Shown piece by piece: positions 1 to 8,504 of a DNA stretch of 64,000 bases (position 1 is its first letter; the number at the start of each line of letters is the position of its first letter). The position numbers were made by a program, and so were the translations under genes. This stretch comes from Citricoccus zhacaiensis (lineage in GTDB: Bacteria > Actinomycetota > Actinomycetes > Actinomycetales > Micrococcaceae): NCBI RefSeq assembly GCF_014645315.1, contig NZ_BMLQ01000002.1:186001-250000 (forward strand). Reading direction: 5' to 3'. Under the pieces are notes generated by a model. It saw nothing but the letters and a program-made list of their open reading frames with translations. It made no database searches and was not told the origin of the DNA.

Positions 1-526
1 TGGGAAGGGTATCAACCGGTCCCGCGCCCTCCTGTTGCATGCCCTGTGGCACCGGTGCCCCAGCGCGCGGGACCAGCAACCACACGCCAACGAGGGTGGT
101 GGCCGCCAAGGCCAGAAGTCCGGTCCACCGCCGCCGGTTGGCGGGGCCACCACGGACCAGGAGCACGACGACGGCGGCCCCGACCAGTGCGACGGGCGCG
201 GCCCACAGCAGCCAGCCGTAACCGGTGTGGGGCGGTGCCAGCAGCACCTCATCTCCGTAGCGCTCGGCGAACCACGCCTGGATCTCATGCGCTGAACGGC
301 CCTGTCTGACCTGCTGCTCCACCGTCCGCCGCATCGCATCGGACAGCAGGGCGCTCGAATCGGCGATGCTCTCCCCGGCGCAGGTGGGACAGCGCAGTGA
401 TTGGGAGACTTCGCGGGCCGTGTCCTCCGCCGAGACCGGGCCAGAATCCGTCGCGGCGGACCACAGTCCCAGGATCGCGAAGATCCCGATGGCCACGGCC
501 ACAGACCACGCCAGCACCCGCCTCAT
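1..526 (-). CDS. ccmH: CcmH, System I cytochrome c maturation thiol-reductase (C-terminus off window)
   Basis: CcmH is a membrane-anchored thioredoxin-like partner that keeps apocytochrome CxxCH cysteines reduced for heme attachment outside the membrane. The reading frame, not interrupted to base 1, has an N-terminal membrane segment (about residues 5-22), then the family hallmark RCPTC (C46, C49), then two further hydrophobic segments near residues 105-125 and 140-160. Length is at least 175 residues, so it is already at or above a usual CcmH length and may continue into a CcmI-like tail. Its ATG overlaps the stop of ccmG by ATGA, so it is translationally coupled and last visible in the run. 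The missing ccmA, ccmB and ccmD could lie just left of the window. Confidence 0.85.
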   Translation of the reverse strand, partial: MRRVLAWSVAVAIGIFAILGLWSAATDSGPVSAEDTAREVSQSLRCPTCAGESIADSSALLSDAMRRTVEQQVRQGRSAHEIQAWFAERYGDEVLLAPPHTGYGWLLWAAPVALVGAAVVVLLVRGGPANRRRWTGLLALAATTLVGVWLLVPRAGAPVPQGMQQEGAGPVDTLP

Positions 527-1056
527 GGTTCTTCCTCTTCACTCACAGAGGTGCCGTGGACGAGGGGAACGATGACGGAATCAATCCAGTCCTGGTCCAC
601 CGCACCGAACCGGTGGGCGGCGATGGTCCCGTCCCGGTCCACCACGAAGGTCTGGGGCATCCCGCTGATCCCCCACTCGACCGCAAGGGTCCCCTCGGTG
701 TCCACCACACTGGGGAAGCTCACTCCCGTCTCCGCCACGAGGTCCTGGGCCGCATCCGTCCGGTCCCGGGTGTTGATCCCCAGCACGTGCAGGCCGTCGT
801 CACCGTGAGCATCCTGGGCCGCCTCAAGAACGGGCATCTCGTCCCGGCAGGGTCCACACCAGGATGCCCAGGCGTTGACGACGACAACCTCTCCCGCCAG
901 CTCGGCAATGTCTTGGGGATTGCCCTGGAGGTCGAGACCGGACAAGGGCGGCGCCACGCGGGGGCCGTCGTCGGCGCCGTGCTGGCAGCCCGCCAAGACC
1001 AGCACCCCGATGGCCGTTGCCGCCATGGTGCGCACCGATGCCTTGCCGCGCCTCAT
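523..1056 (-). CDS. ccmG: CcmG/TlpA-type thioredoxin lipoprotein
   Basis: A 177-residue extracytoplasmic thiol-disulfide oxidoreductase that would pass electrons to CcmH and apocytochromes. The N-terminus is a lipoprotein signal ending in LAGC (C24), so it is lipid-anchored rather than membrane-spanning as in proteobacterial CcmG. The thioredoxin fold carries the active site WCGPC (C67, C70) in a WASWCGPCRDEMP context, and a cis-proline strand appears as GMPQTFVVD. It ends in a run of acidic residues. The start ATG lies inside the end of ccmF, and its stop overlaps ccmH, so all three are coupled. A general TlpA/ResA role is possible, but the position between ccmF and ccmH argues for cytochrome c maturation. 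Confidence 0.88.
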   Translation of the reverse strand: MRRGKASVRTMAATAIGVLVLAGCQHGADDGPRVAPPLSGLDLQGNPQDIAELAGEVVVVNAWASWCGPCRDEMPVLEAAQDAHGDDGLHVLGINTRDRTDAAQDLVAETGVSFPSVVDTEGTLAVEWGISGMPQTFVVDRDGTIAAHRFGAVDQDWIDSVIVPLVHGTSVSEEEEP

Positions 1057-3020
1057 GCCCGCTGTCCCACCGGCGCAGGATCTGAGCGAGGGGACGGGCG
1101 CGCTGGTGCGGCACGACGACTGCGCGGCCAACCGGCGATGGCTGCGCCGAGGATCATGATGCCCGCTGACGTCCAGAGCCAGCTGACGAGGGGGTTGACC
1201 GCCAGACGGAGGGTGACAAGCCCGGACTCCTCGTCCACGTCCAGGAGGGTGACGTAGACGTCGCGCAGCAGCTCGCTGCGGATCTGCGGTCCCGCGAGCA
1301 TGGTGCGCTCTGTTTCGTACCAGCGCAGTTCCGGCTCCACGACGGTGACGAACTCCTGCCCCTGGCCCAGCGCCACCTGGGCGGCCGCCACGCTGCGGCG
1401 TCCCTCGTCCCGGCCATCGAGTCCGATCACCGTGACCGTTGTCTCCCCGGCCGTCACCGTCCCCCCGACGGGGACGCTCTCCTGGGTGACCGTGCCCAGT
1501 CCACCGCCCAGAACGGCCACGGCAGCCACGGCGATACCGGTGTGGGCGACCCACGCGCCGACGGCGAGCCGGTCGCGCCGGCGTCGATCGGATGCCACCA
1601 TAGCGAGGCTGGCCACGGCGAAAGCGGCCAGGCCGGCGCTGACGGCCAGCCACACCTCGGAGAAGATCAGGGCGACCGCGCCCAGGCAGGTCAGTCCGGC
1701 CAAGGCCGGCAGGCGCATACGGCGTGCCGTCGAGCGCCACGTGCCGGTACGCACCGGCAGCCACGGTCCGAGCACCATCATGACGAGCAGAAGGAGTGCG
1801 AGTGGAGCCAGTGTCCGGTGGTACCACGGCGGACCGACCGACAGTCGCTCACCCGTGGTGGCCAGCAGGATCGACGGGAGCGTCGTGCCCACCAGCACGA
1901 CGAGGGTGACGAGGACCAACAGCGTCCGGTTGACCCGGAGGGCGGTGGACCGGGACACGAGCGACGGCGTCGAGGTGTCCCCCAGTTCACGGCGGCGCCG
2001 GTGGACCAGGACCGCCCACGGCACGAGGGCGGCCACCACGATGACCAGTAACGCCGGTCCCAGCGGCGATGTGGTGAACGCATGGATGCTCTCCACGAAT
2101 CCGGACCGAGTCAGGAACGTCGCCAACAGCACGAGCACGAAGCTGGCACCGGCCAGTCCGGCCGCCCACAGTCGCCATGCGCCGACACGGGCCCTCGGAG
2201 CCACCGTGTGCAGCACGGCCGTGGCGGTGAGCCAGGGCAGCAGGGAGGCGTTCTCCACCGGATCCCAGGCCCAGTAGCCGCCCCAGCCGAGGACGGCGTA
2301 GGACCACCAGGCACCGAGGACGATCCCGGCGGTGAGCAGGATCCACGACACCAGGGTCCACCGGCGCAATCGAGCCGCCCAGGCGGCATCCATCTGCCGG
2401 GTGACCAAGCCCCCTAACGCGACCGCATAGGGAACAGCCAAACCGAGGAAGCCGGCGTAGAGCAGCGGCGGATGCACGCCCATGGCCACGTGATCCTGGA
2501 GCAGAGGGCTGGGCCGGGCGGATACGGCACCGTCATCCACCGTGAAGGGGGACGCCATCAGGGCCACGATGGCGAAGGCGACCGTGGTCAGGCTCAGGAC
2601 CGAACCGACGACACCTCGGCTGCGTTGCGAGGTGTCAGCAGCATCCCGGACAGCGAGGGCCGAGACAACAGCCAACACGAGCAGCCAGAGCAGCAGCGAT
2701 CCCTCCAACGCGGACCACAGCGCGGTGATGCGGTAGTAGACCGGCAGTTCCGGTCCGGACACCATGGCCACGAAGTTCAATCGCGTGTCGTGGGATACCA
2801 GCGCGACCTCGACGAGCGCCACCGCGGCGACCGCAGCGGCCAGTGCCAGTCCAGTCATCCACTGCCCGACCTTCGCCAGCTGACGACCACGTCCGGCTCC
2901 AGTAGTAGAGGGGCCGGCTACGCGCACGGCCTCCGCCCGGGCAGCGGCGGCCCAGACGATGGCACCGGTCAGCGAGGCGGCCAGCACGAGGATCAACAGG
3001 ACGGTGCCCAGCACGGTCAC
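1053..3020 (-). CDS. ccmF: CcmF, cytochrome c heme lyase
   Basis: A 655-residue polytopic membrane protein that ligates heme, delivered by CcmE, to the CxxCH of apocytochrome c. It has about fifteen hydrophobic segments. The tryptophan-rich signature of the heme-handling superfamily is present as LGWGGYWAWDPVENAS, preceded by WWSY, near residues 240-260. Family histidines are seen in GVHPPLLYAG and in the LHTVAPRAR segment. A large extracytoplasmic loop before the last helix matches the family. Length is typical of CcmF. It overlaps ccmE upstream (ATG inside the ccmE end) and ccmG downstream by 4 bases, so translation is coupled along the whole run. Confidence 0.93.
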   Translation of the reverse strand: MTVLGTVLLILVLAASLTGAIVWAAAARAEAVRVAGPSTTGAGRGRQLAKVGQWMTGLALAAAVAAVALVEVALVSHDTRLNFVAMVSGPELPVYYRITALWSALEGSLLLWLLVLAVVSALAVRDAADTSQRSRGVVGSVLSLTTVAFAIVALMASPFTVDDGAVSARPSPLLQDHVAMGVHPPLLYAGFLGLAVPYAVALGGLVTRQMDAAWAARLRRWTLVSWILLTAGIVLGAWWSYAVLGWGGYWAWDPVENASLLPWLTATAVLHTVAPRARVGAWRLWAAGLAGASFVLVLLATFLTRSGFVESIHAFTTSPLGPALLVIVVAALVPWAVLVHRRRRELGDTSTPSLVSRSTALRVNRTLLVLVTLVVLVGTTLPSILLATTGERLSVGPPWYHRTLAPLALLLLVMMVLGPWLPVRTGTWRSTARRMRLPALAGLTCLGAVALIFSEVWLAVSAGLAAFAVASLAMVASDRRRRDRLAVGAWVAHTGIAVAAVAVLGGGLGTVTQESVPVGGTVTAGETTVTVIGLDGRDEGRRSVAAAQVALGQGQEFVTVVEPELRWYETERTMLAGPQIRSELLRDVYVTLLDVDEESGLVTLRLAVNPLVSWLWTSAGIMILGAAIAGWPRSRRAAPARPSPRSDPAPVGQRA

Positions 3021-3433
3021 GGTGTCACCTCGGCGGGCGCACGGTACTCGTTGGAGTGGCGCAGCACGATCTGGTCGGCGGCGACCACACCGTCCTCGCT
3101 CAGCGTTCCGTCGACGACGGCGCCCTCCCCCTCACGCACGACGTCCGGCAGTCGGCCGGGGTAACTCACCGTGACATCCGTGGCTCCATCGGTGAGTGTC
3201 ATGGTCGATTCCTCGACGGTCTCGACCACCGATCCCGGCATGACCATCCCGCCCAGCCGCACTGAATCCCCCGGTTGCGTGGTTCCCACCAGTTCGCTGG
3301 GTGTCCGGAAATAGGACATACCGTCGTCGGCAGCCGCCACCCCGAGTCCGGCCAGGCCGGCACAGGCGGCGAGCAGTAGGCCCAGCCGCGCTGTCCGCGA
3401 CGTGATCCATGAGGGCCTGGCTCGATCGGTCAT
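3017..3433 (-). CDS. ccmE: CcmE, heme chaperone
   Basis: CcmE binds heme covalently and shuttles it from CcmC to CcmF. This 138-residue protein has one N-terminal membrane helix (about residues 15-33) and a small OB-fold domain. The heme-attachment motif near the C-terminus reads LRHSNEYRAPAEV, giving the ligand histidine H126 and the conserved tyrosine Y130 (HxxxY). This is the histidine form known from proteobacteria, not the cysteine form (CxxxY) reported in some archaea and Gram-positives. ATG overlaps the ccmC stop by 4 bases. There is no separate ccmD between ccmC and ccmE. Confidence 0.92.
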   Translation of the reverse strand: MTDRARPSWITSRTARLGLLLAACAGLAGLGVAAADDGMSYFRTPSELVGTTQPGDSVRLGGMVMPGSVVETVEESTMTLTDGATDVTVSYPGRLPDVVREGEGAVVDGTLSEDGVVAADQIVLRHSNEYRAPAEVTP

Positions 3434-4143
3434 CGGCGCAGCAGCTCCCCTCCGGTGGTGGTCGATGGCAGCTTCGGTTCGGGTAGGGGCACGCCTCGCG
3501 TGGCCGCCTCCCGCAGTGTCACGGCGCGATATCCCACGGCCCACGCCGTCAGCAGGGTGAAACCAAGCACGGCCGCAGCCAGCGCGACGCCCATGAGGGG
3601 GTCGATCGGCGGACTCAGGCTCGGGGCCAGGATCGTCGGAGGCTGGTGCAGGGTCCGCCACCACAGCACCGAGAAGTGAACCAGCGGCACGGTGAGGAAT
3701 CCGACGACGCCGATCACGGAGGCCGACTGACGGCCGCGGCTGGTCCGGACCAGCCCGCTGAGGGTCAGGTAGACCACGTACACCAGGCCCATGGCAACGG
3801 TGGTGATGACGCGTGCGTCCCAGGCCCACCACGTTCCCCAGGTCAGCGCTCCCCAGATGCTTCCGGTGAGCAGGGTCAGGGCGGTCAGGAGGACGCCGGC
3901 TTCGGCTGCAGCGCGGGCCACGGCCCACGCCCGCTCACTGCGGATGAACAGATGCCGGAGGCTGGCCACCAGGACTGCACCGAAGCAGAGGAAGGCGCTC
4001 CAGGCGGCGGGCACATGGAGGTACATCAGCCGTTGCGCCTCTCCCTGGACGGCATCGGCGGGTGCGATGAACAGGGCGAACGGCAGAGTGAGGACGCAGA
4101 CGATCAATCCGGCTGCCAGCAGCTTCTGCTGCCCCGCACTCAT
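3430..4143 (-). CDS. ccmC: CcmC, heme exporter/handler
   Basis: CcmC loads heme onto CcmE at the outer face of the membrane. This 237-residue protein has six predicted membrane helices. The WWD-type signature WGTWWAWDAR lies at residues 102-111, and heme-ligand histidines fit H43 (YLHVPAAW), H156 (LVHFSV) and H166 (LHQP). An upstream in-frame ATG would add about 34 residues, but they would be antisense-like and the chosen ATG overlaps the stop of the cytochrome gene (ATGA), as elsewhere in this unit. The CcmAB ABC transporter that normally releases holo-CcmE is not encoded next to it. Confidence 0.92.
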   Translation of the reverse strand: MSAGQQKLLAAGLIVCVLTLPFALFIAPADAVQGEAQRLMYLHVPAAWSAFLCFGAVLVASLRHLFIRSERAWAVARAAAEAGVLLTALTLLTGSIWGALTWGTWWAWDARVITTVAMGLVYVVYLTLSGLVRTSRGRQSASVIGVVGFLTVPLVHFSVLWWRTLHQPPTILAPSLSPPIDPLMGVALAAAVLGFTLLTAWAVGYRAVTLREAATRGVPLPEPKLPSTTTGGELLRR

Positions 4144-4526
4144 TGGTCGTAGAGGTAGGCGGCGATGTCCCGGGCGTCCTGCTCGGTGACCCCCATGTTC
4201 GGCATGGCGGTGCCCGGCACGATGTCTTGCGGGTTCTTTATCCATCGGATGAGCTCCTCAGGGCGGTTGGGCAATTGACCGGCGATGTAGATCTGGTCAT
4301 CGAATCCGGTGAGATCCGGGCCGATGGTCCGGGAGACGCTCTGGACTCCCGGAACGGTGTGGCAGGAGGCGCAGCCGTACTCGATGATCGCCGCGCTTCC
4401 CGCATCCGGATCACTTCGGGGCACGGGGCCGGACCCGTCTGTGGTGCCAGGCCCGTGATCGCAGGCGGCCACCGCCAGCAACGTGGCGACCGCAGCCACG
4501 GCAATAGCGGCTCTTCGGACGTTCAT
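4140..4526 (-). CDS. Monoheme cytochrome c lipoprotein
   Basis: A 128-residue c-type cytochrome anchored by lipid. The signal peptide ends at C22 (AVAAC). The single heme site is CASCH (C52, C55, H56), and the sixth ligand is probably a methionine in GTAMPNMG (M108 or M111). The fold is a small class I type (GPDLTGF, LIRWIKNPQ, ARDIAAYLYDQ at the end), much like the cytochrome domain at the end of the subunit II gene of the same unit. It probably carries electrons to the oxidase and is an obvious client of the Ccm proteins encoded directly downstream. Start ATG overlaps the upstream stop as TGATG. Confidence 0.88.
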   Translation of the reverse strand: MNVRRAAIAVAAVATLLAVAACDHGPGTTDGSGPVPRSDPDAGSAAIIEYGCASCHTVPGVQSVSRTIGPDLTGFDDQIYIAGQLPNRPEELIRWIKNPQDIVPGTAMPNMGVTEQDARDIAAYLYDQ

Positions 4527-4915
4527 CAGCAGACCTCCAGGACGAGGGGCATGGCCATGATCAGCACGATGCCGAAGCCGAACAGGACGGCCAGGGCACA
4601 GCCGCTGAGGCCCAGGAAGGACATGAGCGGCGCACGGGCACGGTGCCCAGCACGTAGCGCCCGCACGCTGAAGAAGCCGCTGACGACCGTGATCAGCAGC
4701 AGCACCGCGTTCATCCCCATCAGCACCAGGAGCAGCGCCGTCTCGGGAGCCGGGGCCCCCGCGGTCGCCGACGCGGTGCACGTGAAGTCCTGCAGCAGCC
4801 AGGACAACCCCAGCGAGGCGAGCCAGGCGACCGGCGGGATCAGGAGGGGAAGGGCGGCCTGCCACGCCCCGCGCGTCGTCTCGTCGGGCCGGTGCACGAA
4901 GGAGGGAGTAGGCAT
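4526..4915 (-). CDS. Small membrane protein of the oxidase cluster, function unknown
   Basis: A 129-residue protein with three hydrophobic helices (around residues 18-42, 58-83 and 97-122) and no motif I recognise. It sits 1 base after the fused oxidase subunit I-III gene and overlaps the cytochrome c lipoprotein gene, so it is very likely an accessory or assembly subunit of the oxidase. It is not a recognisable CtaF or subunit IV. It has one cysteine in the middle and one as the last residue. Confidence 0.7.
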   Translation of the reverse strand: MPTPSFVHRPDETTRGAWQAALPLLIPPVAWLASLGLSWLLQDFTCTASATAGAPAPETALLLVLMGMNAVLLLITVVSGFFSVRALRAGHRARAPLMSFLGLSGCALAVLFGFGIVLIMAMPLVLEVC

Positions 4916-4916
4916 C

Positions 4917-7424
4917 TCAGATCACCGCCACCGGGAGCAAGTCCGTGGCGACCCAGCTCAGGGCCCAGGCGATCAGGACGGCAACCCACGCAATGGCCGC
5001 GTTCTGCAGCAGCAGCGCCGGCCTCAGGTCCCGCACCTGCATCACCCGGGCGATCATCGCGGCGACAGTGGTGCCCAATGCGAACAGCACCGTCAGTGCC
5101 TGGGTGCCCAACAGCAGCATCACTGAGGAGTCGTAGGCGTGAGCGGTCGGGTCCTTGCCGGCTTGGACCCAGATCGTCAGGAGGAGTGCCAGGAGCACGA
5201 CGCCGGCCACCAGCGCGATCCCGGCGGCCACCAGATGCGCCCGCCGGGAGCCGGCGGGCGCGTGTTGCGTCATACCGTGGCGTGACCCCTGGCGGCAGGC
5301 CAACAGGCCCACGATCGCGCACAGTCCCCCGGCCGCGGTCAGCAGCGGTGCACCGAGCGGTTCCTGCGGCCAGTTGCCGGCATTGACTTGGAGGAAGAGC
5401 GCGCTCAGCACGATCGTCGCCATCCCGACGGTCAGCACGGCCACCAGGCACCAGGCAGCCCACCATCCGATCGCCCTGGATCCGCGGGCTTCGATGGGGT
5501 ATCGCCCTCCGACTGGAGCAGTGGAGGCCTCGCCGTTGTCGATCTCTACCTTGCGCGCCCAGCCCAGCAGGCCGATGGCGACGACCGTGATGCCCACGAA
5601 GGCGATGGGGTAGATCTCCAGTAGCAGCCCGAGGGCGATGACGATGAGCCCCCCGGCGGGCAACAACGGCCAGACGGTCGGCGACGCCAACCGCATCGCC
5701 CCGTCCGGCGATGCCGAGAGCACCGTGGTCAGCGGGGAGACCCGGACCGTGGTCGGCCGGTGGTCGAAGGCGTCGCGCATCGTACGGTGGGATTCCGTGG
5801 TGTCCCGGTCCGGCGCCCACAGTGGATGACGGTCCGTGACCACCGGGATCGTGGGCCAGTTCGACGAGGACGCTGGCGACTCCGTCGCCCATTCCAGGGT
5901 GTCCCCGCCCCACGGATCCCGCGGCGCTGGGCGACCACAGCGCCACGCGTACACCAGGGCCACCGAGAAGATGAGGACGCCGACGGCCATCACGAAGGCC
6001 CCGATGGTCGAGAGGAGGTTCACCGTTTCGACGCCCATGTACTCGTCATAGGTGTACACCCGGCGCGGCAGGCCCCACAGGCCCGTGAGGTGCATGGGAA
6101 AGAAGGTGAGGTGGAAGCCCAGGAAGATCAGCGCGAAACTGGCGTATCCGGCCATGTCGTTGACCATGCGACCGGTGAACTTCGGCCACCAGTGGTACAG
6201 GGCGGCGAAGACGGGGAAGAGCAGACCGCCGATGATCACGTAGTGGAAGTGCGCCACCACGAAGTAGGTGTCATGGACCTGGGAATCGAAGGACGCCGAC
6301 GCGACCATCACGCCGGTGATGCCTCCGGCCACGAAGGTGATGATGAAACCCAGGGCGAAGAGCATGGGCACCGTGAACCTCGGGCGACCGGACCACAGCG
6401 TGGCGATCCAGGCGAAGATCTGGATGCCGCTGGCCAGTGAGATCGACATGCTCGCCGCCGTGAAGAAGGTCAGTGTCAGCGGCGGCAAGCCCGTGACGTA
6501 CATGTGGTGGACCCAGAGCCCCAGACTCATGATGGCCGTCACGATGACCGCGACCACCACGAACGGGTAGGCGACCAGTCGGTGACGGGCATGGATGGGG
6601 ATGACGTGACTCATGATGGCCGCGCCCGGCAGGAACATCACGTAGACCTCAGGATGGCCGAAGATCCAGAACAGGTGCTGCCAGAGCAGCGGGTCTCCAC
6701 CGGCATCCTGGTTGAAGAAGGCGGTACCCACCGATCGGTCGAGCTCCAGCAGCAGCGAGGCGACAATCAACGGCACGAAGGCCACGATGATCAGTACCGC
6801 CACCGAGAGCATGGTCCAGGCGAAGATGGGCATCTTGTCCAGGGACATCCCGGGCGCCCGGGTCTTGAGCACGGAGACGATGATCTCGATGGCCGCGCCG
6901 ACGGCGGCGATCTCGGCCAGGGTGAGCCCGAACAGCCAGATGTCCATCGACTTGTCCGCAAACTCCGGACCGCTGAGGGGAACGTAGGCGAACCAACCGG
7001 CGTCCGGGACGAGGTCCACGAGGAAGCTGCCGTAGAGCAGGAGCCCGCCGAACAGATAGCACCAGTAGTTGAAGACGTTGTACCGCGGGAAGGGCATGTC
7101 CCGGGCTCCGATCTGCAAGGGAAGCAGATAGGTGGCCAGTCCTTCGATGAAGGGTATGGCGAACAGGAACATCATGGTGGTGCCGTGCATGGTGAAGAGC
7201 TCGTTGTAGCTCTCGGCGCTGAGGAAGTCGTTCCCCGGCTTGGCCAGCTGCGTCCGCATCAGCATGGCCTCGAGGCCGCCGATCAGGAAGAAGGCGAACG
7301 CGGTGATCATGTAGCGGGTGCCGACCGCCTTGTGCTGCACACTGGTGAAGAAGCCGCGGAGACCGGGGGGCTTGTCGTAGATGCGCTCGAACTCTGCGGC
7401 GCTGATCGCCATGTCCTGGGCCAT
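4917..7424 (-). CDS. ctaD: Cytochrome c oxidase subunit I fused to a subunit III-like domain
   Basis: An 835-residue heme-copper oxidase catalytic subunit. Residues 1-520 are subunit I with all metal ligands: H80 and H394 for the low-spin heme, H392 for the high-spin heme, and H257, H306, H307 for CuB. GHPEVY (257-261 region) contains the E259 and cross-linked Y261 expected of A1-type enzymes. After an acidic, proline-rich linker (about 525-590), residues 590-835 form about seven more helices resembling a reduced subunit III. Such I-III fusions are known from Thermus caa3 oxidase. It lies 3 bases downstream of the subunit II gene. Confidence 0.93.
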   Translation of the reverse strand: MAQDMAISAAEFERIYDKPPGLRGFFTSVQHKAVGTRYMITAFAFFLIGGLEAMLMRTQLAKPGNDFLSAESYNELFTMHGTTMMFLFAIPFIEGLATYLLPLQIGARDMPFPRYNVFNYWCYLFGGLLLYGSFLVDLVPDAGWFAYVPLSGPEFADKSMDIWLFGLTLAEIAAVGAAIEIIVSVLKTRAPGMSLDKMPIFAWTMLSVAVLIIVAFVPLIVASLLLELDRSVGTAFFNQDAGGDPLLWQHLFWIFGHPEVYVMFLPGAAIMSHVIPIHARHRLVAYPFVVVAVIVTAIMSLGLWVHHMYVTGLPPLTLTFFTAASMSISLASGIQIFAWIATLWSGRPRFTVPMLFALGFIITFVAGGITGVMVASASFDSQVHDTYFVVAHFHYVIIGGLLFPVFAALYHWWPKFTGRMVNDMAGYASFALIFLGFHLTFFPMHLTGLWGLPRRVYTYDEYMGVETVNLLSTIGAFVMAVGVLIFSVALVYAWRCGRPAPRDPWGGDTLEWATESPASSSNWPTIPVVTDRHPLWAPDRDTTESHRTMRDAFDHRPTTVRVSPLTTVLSASPDGAMRLASPTVWPLLPAGGLIVIALGLLLEIYPIAFVGITVVAIGLLGWARKVEIDNGEASTAPVGGRYPIEARGSRAIGWWAAWCLVAVLTVGMATIVLSALFLQVNAGNWPQEPLGAPLLTAAGGLCAIVGLLACRQGSRHGMTQHAPAGSRRAHLVAAGIALVAGVVLLALLLTIWVQAGKDPTAHAYDSSVMLLLGTQALTVLFALGTTVAAMIARVMQVRDLRPALLLQNAAIAWVAVLIAWALSWVATDLLPVAVI

Positions 7425-7427
7425 GGG

Positions 7428-8504
7428 CTACTCCAGACTTTCCAGGTAGGCCAGCAGAGCCTGCAGCTCATCCCCGGCCAGGTCCGTTCCGGGCATTTCG
7501 TTCCCGGGCTTGATCGCTTGGGGATCGACGACCCAGGCGGCGAGGTTTCCGGGGTTGTTCGGCAGCGTACCGGCTGCCAGCGTGTCCCGGCTGGCCAGGT
7601 GGGTGAGGTCCGGTCCTTCACGTCCCTGCGCCTCGGTCCCGGAGATGGCGTGGCAGTACACGCAGGAGGAGGACATGAACACCTCGCGCCCGCGCGCCAC
7701 CAGTTCCGAGTCCTGCTCGGCCGGTGTGTCCTGGGTCGAGACGTCGGGTTCTCCGGACGGCACTGCTGCTGGTTCCGCACCCGGTTGGCCCTGGGCTGCC
7801 AGCCATCCCTCGAACTCTGCCGGCTCATGGACGACGACGATGAACCGCATCAGGGCGTGCTGCATGCCGCAGTACTCGGCGCACTGGCCCCAGTAGGTGC
7901 CAGGTTCGTCCGTCTCGAGCCACATGCTCGTGGCCCGGCCGGGCACCATGTCCGTCTTCCCGCTGAGTTCAGGCACCCAGACGCTGTGGACGACGTCGTC
8001 CGAGGTGAGCTCCAGACGGACCCGCTCGCCGGTTGGAATATGGATCTCGTTGGCGGTGACGACGCCGTGCTCGGGGTACTCGACCTCCCACCAGTACTGG
8101 TGACCAGTGACCGTGATGGTCCTGCCGTCCACCTCTTGTCCAGGGTCCGTCTCCTGCAGCACCCACACCGATTGCACCGTGATGCCGACGATGATCACGG
8201 CTGGGATCACCGCCCCGGCCAGGGCTACGAAGAGGATGGCACGCCCGCCCCCACCTTCGCCTCGGCTCTCGCCCGTTCCATCCTTGCGACGCCGACGCAC
8301 CAGCGTGGCCACCATCATGGCGACGACGATGACCCATACCGCTGTTCCGGTCCAAAGCATGGTCTGCCAGTGCACGTCAATGGCCTCAGCACTGCGTCCG
8401 ACCGGGTTGAGCGGGGACTGCTCCTCGGCGGCAGCGCAACCGCCCAACAGCACCGCCCCCGCGGCTGCCGCGATCACGGGAAGCGATGTTCGACGCCCGG
8501 TCAT
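7428..8504 (-). CDS. ctaC: Cytochrome c oxidase subunit II with C-terminal cytochrome c domain (caa3 type)
   Basis: A 358-residue lipoprotein (lipobox LLGGC, C23) with two membrane helices (about 48-70 and 88-115) and a cupredoxin CuA domain. CuA ligands are complete: H173, C208, E210, C212, H216 and M219. A flexible linker (about 235-265) leads to a cytochrome c domain with CVYCH (C281, C284, H285) and probable axial M337. This makes the enzyme a caa3 oxidase that accepts electrons through its own heme c. The ATG overlaps the stop of the cupredoxin gene by 4 bases; a longer upstream reading exists but would run through that gene. Confidence 0.94.
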   Translation of the reverse strand: MTGRRTSLPVIAAAAGAVLLGGCAAAEEQSPLNPVGRSAEAIDVHWQTMLWTGTAVWVIVVAMMVATLVRRRRKDGTGESRGEGGGGRAILFVALAGAVIPAVIIVGITVQSVWVLQETDPGQEVDGRTITVTGHQYWWEVEYPEHGVVTANEIHIPTGERVRLELTSDDVVHSVWVPELSGKTDMVPGRATSMWLETDEPGTYWGQCAEYCGMQHALMRFIVVVHEPAEFEGWLAAQGQPGAEPAAVPSGEPDVSTQDTPAEQDSELVARGREVFMSSSCVYCHAISGTEAQGREGPDLTHLASRDTLAAGTLPNNPGNLAAWVVDPQAIKPGNEMPGTDLAGDELQALLAYLESLE

